Assembly (NCBI GenBank): GCA_027886175.1
Contig: JAJNNQ010000024.1
Location: 26,949,001-27,013,000 of the forward strand
Source of the DNA: Phylloscopus collybita
Lineage: Eukaryota; Chordata; Aves; Passeriformes; Phylloscopidae
DNA: 64,000 nt
Direction of reading: 5' to 3'
The notes under the pieces were generated by a model. The model was not told the DNA's origin. It searched no databases and saw only the letters and a program-made list of their open reading frames with translations. Position 1 is the stretch's first letter; the number at the start of each line of letters is the position of its first letter. Position numbers and translations under genes: made by a program. Shown piece after piece: positions 38,028 to 48,667 of this stretch.

Positions 38028-38466
38028 ACTGGGACTCAGGAACACCAGGTAGCTGGTTTTTCCACTGGACTCCAGAGGAAGACTGGACCCATCTTGCTCC
38101 CCCCCAGACCCTTTCTGCAGAATCATCTCTACTCCAGCAGAACCACATTTGTTTCTCCCAGAGGATTTATTTGGACAGCTTCCAACACCCTGACCAACAG
38201 GGTGTCAGGTTGTATCTCTGACTCTGTCAGGGTTTCTAGAATTTGTTTGTTTGTTTGCTCGTTTGTTTGTACTACTACATTTGGTTTTCTTTCTTTTTTT
38301 TACTATTTCTAGTAAAGAACTGCTATTCCTATTCCCACATCTTTGCCTGAAAGCCCTTAATTGCAAAATTATAATAATTTGGAGGGAGGGGGTTTACATT
38401 CTCCATTCTGAGGGAAACTCCAGCTTTCCCTGGCAGACACCTGTCTTCCCAAACCAAGACAGATTT

Positions 38467-38484
38467 TGGCACCCAGTGTGGGGC
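38467..38484 (+). other. Retroviral primer-binding site, tRNA-Lys type
   Basis: TGGCACCCAGTGTGGGGC agrees at 15 of 18 positions with the tRNA-Lys(1,2)-type site TGGCGCCCAACGTGGGGC. One difference is consistent with CpG decay (G to A). It lies five bases after the LTR end, a normal spacing. Reverse transcription of such elements starts from a host tRNA-Lys, which points to the class II (ERVK or beta-like) group. Confidence 0.85.
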
Positions 38485-38741
38485 TCGAGGGCATTGAGAG
38501 GAAAAAGGAATAACAGTTCTTGAGTGACCTAAGTTCTTGGGTTCTGAATATAGAAACCTCGTTAAGTAGCATCATGTGGTCTAGCCTTCCCTGGTTTGGG
38601 TGGCATGTGGTTGTGGCTGTATTTCTGCCATTTGCAGGCCCTTATCTAAACATGGGACCTATAACTAAGGCTACTGTGGCTGGCATCCAGATTATTTTAT
38701 GGGTTAATAAGGTGAGAAATTCATGGTCCCAAACCAAGACA
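38485..38741 (+). mobile_element. Provirus leader remnant with possible splice donor and LTR-end duplicate
   Basis: DNA after the primer-binding site, with no gag frame. AAG|GTGAGA at 38709-38717 is a good splice-donor word, as expected for a retroviral major donor. At 38727-38741 the 15-base LTR end TCCCAAACCAAGACA recurs exactly, 280 bases after its first occurrence. The internal genes are therefore missing: either the interior plus most of a 3' LTR was deleted, leaving only the 3' LTR tail, or the repeat is coincidental. Confidence 0.55.
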
Positions 38742-40100
38742 AGGTCCCATCCACTGCACACTGGTTCCCCTGTGCTGATGTGGACCAACCTGCACACCTG
38801 ACCACATTGAAACAATTCTGTATTACAGTCACAGCCAACACTGCTACAGAAATCCACTAGATTTCTGCTCCAAGTATAGGGCAAGCATCTGTCCAGATCA
38901 ATACAGCTGAGACATCCAATACAGTTCAGGAAAGCTAGGGCACCTCTTCTGTCTCTCTCTCAAAATTCCACTTTATTTTGGCTGAGATTAGGTCCTTTCT
39001 TTTGCATATGCTGATAGGATCTATGTTTGTTCTATCCTACTTGCCTTTAACTCAAGCCTAAAAACGGCCTGCTGAGATGTATCTCAAAAAAACTCCACAG
39101 AACTAAATTCCAGCATCAGCACCCAGGAAGAGAGAGAATCTCAAGGTTCCCCATTGAAACATCTAGTGAAATTTAATAACACCAATGGCAGTCAGATTTA
39201 TGTAACTTTTATGAAATCAATAGTACTGGACTCTGCAAAATGACTTGAAGAGCAAGACCCCATACAAATGTAATTAAGCACAGATGGCAGCATGCTTTCT
39301 ATGCTTGTGAACAGCACTGCAAAGCTCTGTCTGCTTTAATGTGAACAGCAGTTGCCTTGGACTTGCTGTAGCTGATGTGAAAATGCCTTTGTCGCCAGTC
39401 AAGGCTGCTTTTAATCTAAGGGTCACTCATCCTTATTTAAATAAGGCAGGTGTTCGAGGTTCAGTGCTCAACAGGAAACAGGCAGAAGAGGAGATGGAGC
39501 TTGTGAGATGGAAATTCACATACAACATCCAAACCTCATTCAGCTGAATTCTGCCTCATGTTTTTTCCCAAAGCATTGTAAAAAATCTTTTTTGCAGTGC
39601 AGGACCACTACCTCCTCTCTACTCCAAAGCAATGGGGCCATCTAAGTGGGTTCATGGCACAGGGCAATGAGTGCTGTGCTGAGCATTTGTCCCTTTGCAG
39701 AACCTCCAGCCACAGCCTCCTGCATCTTCATGCAATGGCCTTTTCCTTCTTCTTCCAGTGCCACCAGCACTCCCATCCCCTCCACCAGGCATCCTGGCTG
39801 ACAGGGTCACATGTGCAGCAAGGGACGAGAGAACAGTCTGGGATTAAGACCTATGTGAAGTGAGCAGAAGGTGGCAAGATTCCAGGTAGTATACGAAACA
39901 TAAATGTCGGTGGTTGAGAAACGGAATGGGGGAAAATGGAGATCACATGTTTTTTTCAGTTTTCCTTAACTGAATGTTTTATTTTCCTGTTGGATAAAAG
40001 GCGCACGGAGGTAGAGCCGTGGATGTCACAAAACTGTCATCAGGCTGTTTTCCACACTTATTTTCTGAAATTTGAAATGACACTGAATGTTGAAGATTTG
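38742..40100. other. Non-coding DNA, nothing recognised
   Basis: No gene recognised; some of the first few hundred bases may still be provirus-derived but show no protein similarity. The 88-codon frame at 39597-39863 is unremarkable. Confidence 0.45.
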
Positions 40101-40122
40101 AAAAAAAAAAAAAAAAAAAAAA
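40101..40122 (+). repeat. (A)22 homopolymer
   Basis: Twenty-two A residues. No retroposed transcript was recognised on its 5' side. Confidence 0.95.
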
Positions 40123-40259
40123 GAATTCTTCACAGAGTTATCTGTACACCTCTGTCATAATCCTAAAAGGACAGATATTTTTAACAACCTCAGGATAAAA
40201 AAACATGCTCAGAAAGTTCAGAAAAGCTCAAGTGCTGTTACAACACACACAAAAAAATT

Positions 40260-40640
40260 ACATTTAATCATTAAAGGCATGCCTCTTTAACCTTCCTGGC
40301 TGCCTGTGACACGTTCCCCAGCTCTGACTAACATCTGGCTCTCCCAGCACGGCAGTCTGTCTGTCTGTGCACGCACGCCCCGGGATGTCACCTCGCGGGC
40401 AGCGTGTGCGCGGCGGAAGCTGGAACTTGTCACTCCCTGGCAGAACCGGCCGCCAAAGGTTCTATTCAAACACAGTTATCTAATGCAGGGGCTTTCAGCT
40501 CCCTCAGCTCTGCTAATGGCTTATGGGCTATGTCAAAGGGAAACACAAAAGGTAAAGAAAAGTCACTCTAATGTCTCTGAAAGTAAGTTGACGGTAAAGG
40601 GATCTGTACCACTACTAGGCCATTTTTAGCGGTACACAAA
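40260..40640. promoter_or_regulatory. Small CpG cluster with conserved-looking flank
   Basis: About 13 CpGs lie within roughly 145 bases (40310-40455), in words such as CACGCACGCCCCGGGATGTC, CCTCGCGGGCAGCG, GTGTGCGCGGCGGAAG and ACCGGCCGCCAAAGG. The surroundings are otherwise CpG-poor. The right flank (TTATCTAATGCAGGGGC, CTGCTAATGGCTTATGGGC) has homeodomain-like TAAT words. A 107-codon frame (40306-40629) spans it and a donor-like AAAGGTAAAG lies at about 40547-40556, so a non-coding RNA first exon or a CpG-containing enhancer are both possible. No protein similarity was seen. Confidence 0.4.
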
Positions 40641-43109
40641 TAGAATTGAAAGCCACGGTGAGGTGCTTCAGTGTGCACTGAGGCATATGTGTTATTCTGC
40701 CCTTCTCTAGTTACTGGCTACTTCAGTATAACCACACACCTTACCAATTTAGTCAGGAGTTGTGGAAAATTTAAAGTTGAAGACTACAACTTTTTTTTTT
40801 CCTTTCTAGTTTTGGTCTTCATTCCACTTTCTTAGATTTGTGCCATCTCTTTTCTTTGGAGTCCTCTCATCTATTCGTTGAATCTGTTTTCACTGCTGAA
40901 TCTATTGTTTCCTACCAGTAGTAAATCTGTTGGCATGGATTCTTGGTTTGAAAGTATCATTTTGTTTTTACTGTGTTCATGAAAAATAGTAAATCTAAAT
41001 TGCCAAATATTATTACATCAAACACCAGCAAATTAAACTAATTTCATATAGGTGAGCTTCTGTCAATGTCCTCACAGTATAGCTCACAAAACCCCCAAAT
41101 GTTCTTACTTTCAAGGTATTTAGTTTTTGTTTGGTAGGGTTTTTTTCTTGCTTGTTGCCATATTTTCTTTTCCACTCATTAGAGCACTTACAGGTTTGGG
41201 GGGTTTTTACCATTTAAAAGCCTGATCTTTTTATCATGGTAGCTGTAGTGACACTATAAACAAACATATAATTATATTACAATTTCATCAATTATCCTAC
41301 AAGACTGTACTATTCCGTTAGAGGTTAGTTGGATGCTCACTTTCCTGCAAGTGTGCCTGGATCTCCCACTTCAGTGTAGTGTCTGTGACTGATCCATTTC
41401 ACACTCTGAATGCCTTGTCTGTTTGGATGATGAGCTTATGGGGGAAGGGAACATCTGCTCTCCACATTTGCAGTGTATGGGGCTCCATACACTGAGGATC
41501 TCTTCTTAGGTGGCGACTACCAGTGGCTATAATCTTCATGATTATTGATAGAAAATAACTTGTTTTAAGCTTCTGAGATTTCTTCAACTGCTGGGAGGTT
41601 TTTTCTCTCAAATTATTAAAGGCATTTTTTCTCTATGATCATTATTTCATTTTACAAACATATACATAATGTACAGTCACCAAAGTTTAAATGAAATGCA
41701 TAGATTGAGGAGGATGAGAATTAAAAATAGTAATAATTCTTTAAAAAAAGCATTCAACATAAGTTCTTCTTTTTTACAGTTCCTCCTCTTACTAGTTAAA
41801 TGTTTGTCTGATAGTTTTACTGTATGGGGGGATTTATCTGCAAATTTGAGACTACTGCCCTAAATTAGTGGGGATTAGGAGCCTTTACAATAGTAAAGTC
41901 AGGGCCTAATATGCCTTTTACAAGGAACTGCAATCAAATCAAAAATGCACTCACCTTCTCCCTTTTCATTCCCCTCTAAGAGCTCAGCAGAGCCAGGAGT
42001 ACTTCTCTTTAAAGCTTCTTTCCAGCAAGGTTGTAACAGAACTGAGGTCCCAGAAGATGAAGGATTTTTTTTCTTAGATCTCCCAAGCAACATTCTAGGT
42101 TAATAGCGCTGCCTTCACTCTTTCCTCATCATATACCTGTTTAAAAGGAACAAACATCTTCCAGTATGCTGGCCTGACAGAGCTCAGATGGGGGAAGATC
42201 AATATCTTACGGCCTTGGTAAGTGATTGCCTTTATGGCTTCAGTTGCTTTTAGGATTTGCTCCCTCTCATGTATATCAGTCAGAGAAGCAATAACAGTGT
42301 TGTCTTAACTGGCTGCTTTTGTTTCTAAAGCAATGATTTCTTGTGCTCCTGCACTGCCATGTTTTCTTGCTGGGATCCCTTGCCAGATTTTACCACACCA
42401 TCCCAGTTATCCCAGTTCACATGGCTGTGAAGTAGCCCAGGAAGTACCATGACACACATTTGACTCATGATAGGCACTCATTCTCACTGACACTGTGATG
42501 ATCACAGTACATTCGCTCAGTACTAGTCTCAAAGCTAGAGCAAGCCAAGTAGCTCCTGTGCTGTCCCCCTCCAGAGGGGCTGGCTGCCACCAGGATGCAT
42601 CTCCCATCTGCAGGGGTCTCTGCTGACCCTCCTGCAGCAGCTCAGCTTGGCACTCCTGAGGGGTCAGCCTTGCTCTGCCAGCAGGGAGAAGGCAGGGGAA
42701 GGCTGGCAGTAACAGCTGGATCTTAATCACAGGAGCAGCTTCAAAGGACTGTGTCACACCCGGTGGCATTCCTACAGGGTTCCTACTGCAGCTTCACTCC
42801 TGGTCTGTCACTGACTATTAATACATTCTCTGCCCCCACTGCTCCCACCACTCCAAAGGCAAGCTCCCTTCACTCACTGCTCTGCCTCGTGTTTAAGTAT
42901 GTGCTTAGCCCTTAACATATGATTTCATCCCACTGAAGCCAAAGGGCACTGAGCACTGGCTGAAATACCCTCTGGAAAGTGAACAGGGACCTACGGCCCT
43001 GGCAAGGCCAAGTAAAAAGCAAATGCAAAGGAAGACTTTCTCTGTCAGTAAACAAAACAAAGCAAGCTGATTTTTAAACCTTTTAGCATGTCTGGATGTC
43101 TTTTCTGCC
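40641..43109. other. Non-coding DNA, nothing recognised
   Basis: No gene recognised. The left part is AT-rich with short T runs (about 40791-40800). The 120-codon minus frame at 42407-42769 overlaps GC-richer unique DNA and has no domain. Confidence 0.5.
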
Positions 43110-43330
43110 ACTGATGAAGGATAAACAATGCAATTATTAATTATTGATGATCGCTAATAAGAATGATGATTATCATCACCATCATCCAGCCTTGCCATTC
43201 CTGCCACCTCTCTAATCAGTGTGATCTCACTGTTATTATACATAATTGCAATCTTCCAAGTCAGAGTAGGCAAAGAAGCAACCTTGCAGTGTAAATACTA
43301 AATACTTGGTATAACAAGAGTGAGAGTTCC
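43110..43330. promoter_or_regulatory. Candidate conserved non-coding element, homeodomain/SOX-like
   Basis: Contains ATAAACAATGCAATTATTAA (a FOX/SOX-like word overlapping an ATTA core), TTATTGATGATCGCTAATAA and a nearly perfect dyad TGATGATTATCATCA (43164-43178). Such dense AT-rich homeodomain words without tandem repetition are typical of vertebrate developmental enhancers. Function is inferred. Confidence 0.35.
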
Positions 43331-43346
43331 CCAGCTTGGAGCACAG

Positions 43347-43560
43347 CTAAGTGAAGCCACGGGCTTCCATTCTTTTTAATTTACCATCTGTTCTGTATGA
43401 CACAGCCTGTGTCTCTTTAGGGTTTAGTACCCATTTATTATCCAAAAGCCACCTCTGCCTGCTATTAAAATCACGTTGGAGTGATTTAGAGAGGGAATCC
43501 GTCCATTTGCCCAAGTGGAAAGATGTGTCATCAGCATAAACCTGCATGCAGCTGCCTTTC
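43347..43560 (-). pseudogene. Isolated LINE reverse transcriptase fragment (YADD motif)
   Basis: The minus strand encodes KGSCMQVYADDTSFHLGKW and then, after a DSLSKSLQRDFNS stretch, WLLDNKWVLNPKET, followed by a stop near 43347. YADDT is the catalytic Asp-Asp box of reverse transcriptases. The spacing to the LQ-DFN-WL-NK-LN-KT block is that of jockey/L2/Rex-type non-LTR elements rather than avian CR1 or RTE. The roughly 70-codon stretch is open with both catalytic Asp residues present, yet no reverse-transcriptase sequence was recognised upstream (43560-43820) and no endonuclease. It is therefore an isolated relic. It might be a protein-preserving fragment or, more likely, an old repeat whose frame survived by chance or as non-coding DNA. 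Confidence 0.7.
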
Positions 43561-44834
43561 TGGACTCCAGGGCTGGGAAATGCCTCACCAGCACACGCGT
43601 GTTCTGTCGGCTCCAGCCTCTTCCCTCCTCCTGGCAGAGGCCATTACCAGGGGCTTGGCACCACACACCCCCTTCTCTCCTCCTCCCCTGTGTTAGGTGC
43701 ACATGCACCACATGCACAGGCACGCGCTTTCCCGTGGTGCCTTTTTGCTCTCTGTCTGTGTCACAGAAGGGACACGAGTGAGCACCATCCCACTGATACT
43801 CCACCTTCTTTTTCATTTTGACTCCAGCCTCCCTGATCGTTATCCTCTGTCTGTCAAAGGCTAAGCCAGCATGCTCATTATTCTTCCCTCTCCATTCCCT
43901 TTAATCATTCACTCTAATATAAACCTGACCATGGGAGCATGCTCCTTACGCCTTTATTTTCTAACATGCACCCCTTTCCCACATCTTCATGCTCAGCTTT
44001 ACCTCTTCCCCTCATTTCCAGCTCTCACGGTTCTCAACATTATTTAATAAAACACAGCATAGATGAAGATAATTGCCATCACTTCCACAGTCCCTTGGGA
44101 CATCTCAGAAATCTCCCACAGGTACCCAGGCAAGCACCTCACCCTAATAGTGAATGACTGTTAAACTAAGCAAGAGATTTCCAACACTCTGCAAATTGAA
44201 CTCAACAATGCCCCCTCTACCTCTATAGCTGCCTTCCATGGCTTTAGCCACTTCCAATTAACCGAGCAGCTCAGAGCTGTCCTCAGGGATCCAGGACAAA
44301 CGGGATCCAGGCTGAAGTTCAGAATGGCAAAACAATTAAATGCAAGGTGTCTTGGCTTCAGAATCCTGGGGCTGAGCTTCTGGGGGACAGGGACCTGTGG
44401 GAGTCTGTAGCCAGGAGCTCAGTCCCTACTGAGCCATCAGGTGGGATAAAAGTGGCAAAACTCCCTGCACAGCAGAGAGGGGGCAAGGTGGTACTGGTGC
44501 CACTGCATACACCCAGCTTTGTCTGCAGATACCAAAGGGAGACTTTTTGTGCACTAAAAGTGTAAGGTCTTGGCTGTTTTGATGAGGCAACAGCCATTTT
44601 GTTCTCAGGCTCACTACAGCAGAGGTTTGTGTGCTATGCGTTCCCACGGAGGGTGGAAGATTAATAGAGCCATTGTCCCAACTTAAAACATTTTAATGAA
44701 AACTCTGGCATCACTGATGTGTGTCCTTGCTTGCTGTTATTTTTTTCTTACCTAATTTACCTGATAGACTACAGCAGGAGGGGAGAGGAAAGGAGAAAGA
44801 AGACAAGGGAATAATGGGTATGTTCTCACCAGAA
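43561..44834. other. Non-coding DNA, nothing recognised
   Basis: No gene recognised. CT-rich DNA around 43610-43750 yields competing frames on both strands (43424-43816 minus, 43546-43821 plus), none protein-like. Confidence 0.45.
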
Positions 44835-44892
44835 ATTCTGAATTGATTCAAAATTAATTCCTCCTCTCTATTTTGAATCAATACTTCAGAAT
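44835..44892. repeat. 58-base hairpin-forming inverted repeat
   Basis: The arm at 44835-44854 pairs with the arm at 44870-44892. The inner 13 bases (ATTGATTCAAAAT, 44842-44854) match ATTTTGAATCAAT (44870-44882) exactly across a 15-base loop. After a two-base bulge the outer eight (ATTCTGAA, 44835-44842) pair with TTCAGAAT (44885-44892), the base at 44842 being shared. It resembles either a tiny MITE remnant or a short stem-loop. It is AT-rich and shorter than a normal microRNA precursor. Confidence 0.75.
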
Positions 44893-47400
44893 CAAAATCT
44901 CAATTTTTGTTTTGGCCTCTCATGCCTTTCTTTTTCCCCACACCAAACACACTAAAATATAAAGCTGGACTTTTTTACGTTTTTTCTCTTTTGAAAAACA
45001 AACAATAGCCTGAAAATGAAATTACATGTTATGTCTTTTTGGTATTTCATTTAGAAATGGTGATTTGAAATGCTAGTTACAATATAGTACTTTTCTGGAG
45101 GGAGTGAGCACCTGATTTCCAGAGGTTTGATGGGCCATTTATCCCCATGATGGGGCAAAAGGAAATGAGGCATCCCAGACACAGTATGCTTGCGTTGGCT
45201 TCCCTCAGAGAACAGTAGAACTGCAAAAGCTGGGAAAGCAGAAAACAGCATCAAGAGATGAGTAAGGGCTCAGTCTGATTTTGGTATTATAAGCTCTGGA
45301 GGTACTGGAAGAAGAGTGCAGTGGGGAAAAACATATCCCCCTTACCTGTCCTACCTTGCCACATTGTCCCATGCCAGTTCTGTCAAGTCTGGATAAACCA
45401 GCCTGAAAGAAAAGCAGGATGCCAGGGTGTGCTCTTCTATTTTTCCCCACAGAGCCCCAGGTCTGCAAGGAAAAGAGGCTGGAAAAGTCTGACAGGATGC
45501 TTTAGAGGAGGACCAGCTGATGTGCTGTCACTCTGGGCAATGAAATGCCCCTGCTTGCACCATGCTCTGGCAGGTCTGACAGCATCTCTCACCATCATCA
45601 GCTGGGGCACAGCAGCCAGTCCAGCCCCATATCTCTACCTAAGCAGGAGCTGGCACATCAGCACTGCACAGGAGAGTAGTGAGGGGCTGGTGTGGGGAGC
45701 CTGAGCTAGAGGAGACAGGTAAGCTGCAGGGCAGGAGAGGCCACTGGCAAGATGATGAGGGAAGCCCCAGGCTGGGAGGGCCAGAAGTTAATGCAAGTGA
45801 GTAATGTGGTGCATTAGTAGAGATGTGTGCATAGGGGAAGCCATGAAGAGCTAAGTTTAGCTCTAGTCAACACCATCAGTCTTTCACTTTCATGAGCACT
45901 AAAATTGACTGAAACTCAAAATATGTATTTTAAAAAATGGGAAAGGAAAAGAAAATGTCCGGTTCCTGTAAGATGATCAATAACAGCCAGTCCTAGAGAT
46001 GACTTTTTCAGCCACAGAGAAACAACTGTTATTGTTGAATTGCTTGGGAACTTTGCCAGTGGACAAAGATAAACCAATAATGTCAAAGAGAGGAGGGGTG
46101 AGATTGCTGAAACCTTAGCTACGGTAAGAGGGTTGATGGAAACACTTTCAAGGGGCATGTGGCAGGCCTCAAGGAAAGCAATCAGCTCCAGGCACCAGGA
46201 AAAGCAAGGGCTGGGGGACCACACACCTATGCCACCTCCACACCATGGCTGCTGCAGCTGCCGCAGAAGATGGCACTGGGTGCAGCATCAACCTGCTTCA
46301 GGGGCTGTAACCATGGCATGTGAGTAAACAGGGGGTGTGGACTCTTGCAGGACTCTCCACACAACACTTTCTTGCCCTGAACTCCTACTTGACTTCTCCT
46401 GCTCCCTTAGAGGTGTGAAACACAGAAGTGCAGGCACTGCTGGGAAGGAGCAAGGAGCATCCATGAAACAGCCCTGTGACCTCAGGAGCAGGTTCACTCT
46501 CTGGTACCAGAACTGCCTCAGACATGCATCATTTAACACTACAAAGAAACCTTTGCTAAGCTTTATTTCTGCAGCTGTGTCCCCCATCCCCTGTGGCTCT
46601 GCAGCCATCCCTTGCAAGCCTAGGACTCACCCAGAGATATGGTGGACCTCCCTACCACGTGGCATGGCACCAGGAGCAGCCTTCCCTGACTGTCCATAAA
46701 AGGGCTCTTCCAGGGCAGTGGAAGCAGTTGGTAGGTTGCTGACTGTAATAGCTTTGACTGTGAAGGTCTCTAGGGAAAACCAGAGCAGTCACAGGGTCAC
46801 AGTTCCCTGAGTTTTTGCCATTTCATCCTGGACAAATAGTAAATCTCATTCCCTAAAATAAAATCCTTTGTATGTTGTGAGGCAGTGCACTGAGGGTTGT
46901 TTTTCACAAGATCCTGTTATTCCTGTGACACCAGCCACATGACACCAAGGCACAAATTTGGGCCACAGTGTCCACTGACAATAGATGGAAAGGCCCTGAG
47001 CAGACCCCAATTTGTGCCTGTGAGAGATAGGCTGCTGTGTCTAATCTTGACCTTTTAAAAGTTTCCCAATACTCACTTCCATTACTACAGAAAAATCACT
47101 GCACATTCTGGGTTTCGTGTGTTTTATTCAAAAATTCCCAGAATTCAAACCCCAAACCAGCTAGCTCTCTGGGTGATACTGCAGGGTAGGGGGCAGCTGA
47201 GTCAGGGGATGCCAGAGAAACTTGCTGATGGGTGCAGAACTGCCAAAGCAAGAGCCAAACCCAAAACGCAAGGGTCCTGATTTTCGGGGCTGTCTTCTGA
47301 CTGCAGAATGATGTTTCCTAGCAGCTCATGCTCCTGGTGGCAGTGGGGTAATCACCCCTGCCTCACTGTCCTATGCTTTTGGTACATCAATGGGGACATA
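44893..47400. other. Non-coding DNA, nothing recognised
   Basis: No gene recognised. Frames of 100-127 codons (45321-45704 plus, 45916-46224 minus, 46288-46617 minus, 46337-46699 plus) overlap one another, lack domains and have no splice context that links them. Confidence 0.5.
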
Positions 47401-47672
47401 GTATCATAGAAGGGTTTGGGTTGGAGGGGACCTTAAAGATAGTCTAGTTACATCCCAGTGCCACGGGTGGGGACACCTTCCACTAGACCTGCCTGCTCAA
47501 AGCTCCAGCCAACCTGGCCTTGAGCACTTCCAGGAATGGGGCATCCACAACTTCTCTGGGCAACCTATGCCAGTGTCTCACCACCCTCAGAGTAAAGAAT
47601 TGCTTCCTAATATCCAATCTAAATTTTAAATTGTCTTCCAGTGTAAAGGCATTCCCCCTTGTCCCATCACAG
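47401..47672 (-). mobile_element. CR1 LINE 3' end, best-preserved copy
   Basis: Antisense copy of the avian CR1 tail. It starts with ATCATAGAA, the complement of the (ATTCTATG)-type terminal repeat. It continues through GGGTTTGGGTTGGAGGGGAC, CTTAAAGATAGTCTAG, GGGGACACCTTCCACTAGAC, TCCAGCCAACCTGGCCTTGA, AACTTCTCTGGGCAACCTAT, CAGTGTCTCACCACCCTCAG, TAAAGAATTGCTTCCTAATA and GCATTCCCCCTTGTCCCATC in the normal order. About 270 bases are preserved, 5'-truncated as most copies are, with no reverse-transcriptase frame. This copy is the strongest single indicator that the genome is avian. Confidence 0.96.
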
Positions 47673-48419
47673 GGTCACTGGCTGCTTGATAAAGGAAGTT
47701 TGTGTTGCAGAATGGGAAACTGAGGCACAGAGGAAAGCATAGTGACTTACCTGAGATTATTCTGGAGACCAGTGGGAGATATAAATCTAAAATCATGAAC
47801 TCACAAGAGCTCAAGGTCTTTCAAGTCTCAGGGTCAGCAAACATTCCACTCTGAATACAGACATCTGTTGCTTGTTTTATGAATGGGGAGGGAGGGATGT
47901 CCTCTGCAGTATTTTGAATCCTGCAGCCCACACTGATTTGGACCTTCCAGAGGTTGCAGCTTCATCACTGTCAAGAAGAACTCAGATCCCACAGGGATGG
48001 AGAGAGCCTCAGGTTACCACACCTGCAATGGGCATTAGAGCACATCGATTCTGCAGGGATCCCACCAAAGCTTTGCACCTCTGACCTACCTGACGTGCTT
48101 TTTAACCAAGAAGTCATTTACATGGCATGCTCTGTCCTCAGCCTCTCTGCTAACAGGGATGCTTACTTGATGCCAACACTTGTGTCTGCAAGGACATCTT
48201 TCCCTGGTTTGGAGCACACAGACCAGAGAGGAGTCACCACAATTCCCTGCTGGCTGCTCAGTCCCACCAGCTGCCACGGAGGTGAGACCCCACCTCCCCA
48301 GGAGAGCCCGAGTCCCGTGCCCCCCTCCCTCTCGTGTTTGTGTTGCTCTTTAAATGGCTTTGTTTTGCTTAAGCATCCCTTTTCAAGTACTGTTTAGCTT
48401 CCAGTTGGAATGAGCTCCA
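47673..48419. other. Non-coding DNA, nothing recognised
   Basis: No gene recognised. The 147-codon plus frame at 47954-48397 has no domain and is covered by other frames. Confidence 0.45.
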
Positions 48420-48665
48420 GGAAGCATGGCCGGGCCCCTGCCTGGAACAACGGCCTGTAATTTACGGTGAGTTATGTTTCAATTACCTCGGTGTTATAGC
48501 GTCTTGGTGAGGGCAGGCATTATGTCATGTCAGGGATACGGGAGAGGGAGAAAATACAGACGCTCCCATTACAGCCAGTGATGGAACAGTTTTAATAATA
48601 CTGCAGGAAAAAAAAATAAAGAGAAGGGGAGCGCAAATGACTTTCCAGCCATACCATTACTGCAC
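48420..48665. promoter_or_regulatory. Candidate conserved non-coding element
   Basis: Repeat-free, with surviving CpGs (GGCCGGGCCCC, AACAACGGCC, ATTTACGGTGAG, ACCTCGGTG, ATAGCGTC, GGATACGGG, CAGACGCTCCC, GAGCGCAAATGAC) and homeodomain-like words (TGTAATTTACGG, TTTCAATTACC, CATTACTGCACATTAG). The texture differs sharply from the purine tract on its right. Regulatory role inferred. Confidence 0.38.
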
Positions 48666-48667
48666 AT

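Larger units (their letters stand above)
37667..38461 (+). mobile_element. ERVK-like endogenous retrovirus LTR
   Basis: An LTR of about 795 bases, bounded by TGTCTGTTTTGGG at the left and CCCAAACCAAGACA at the right. These ends are TG...CA and imperfect inverted repeats. Inside are a 44-base A run, a duplicated U3 unit, a TATA-like ATAAAA (38022-38027), a (TTTG)n stretch (about 38236-38268) and a polyadenylation-like AGTAAA (38311-38316), followed by a U5 containing TTATAATAATTTGGAGGGAG. A tRNA-Lys-type primer-binding site follows five bases after the end, which fixes the plus orientation and marks it as a 5' LTR. In living retroviruses the LTR drives transcription and ends the RNA. No gag, pol or env frame follows, so the copy is dead. 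No target-site duplication could be confirmed. Confidence 0.88.

Noticed and set aside
40101..40122. Poly-A tail of a processed pseudogene
   Set aside because: No transcript-like or protein-like sequence was recognised on the 5' side and no target-site duplication was evident.
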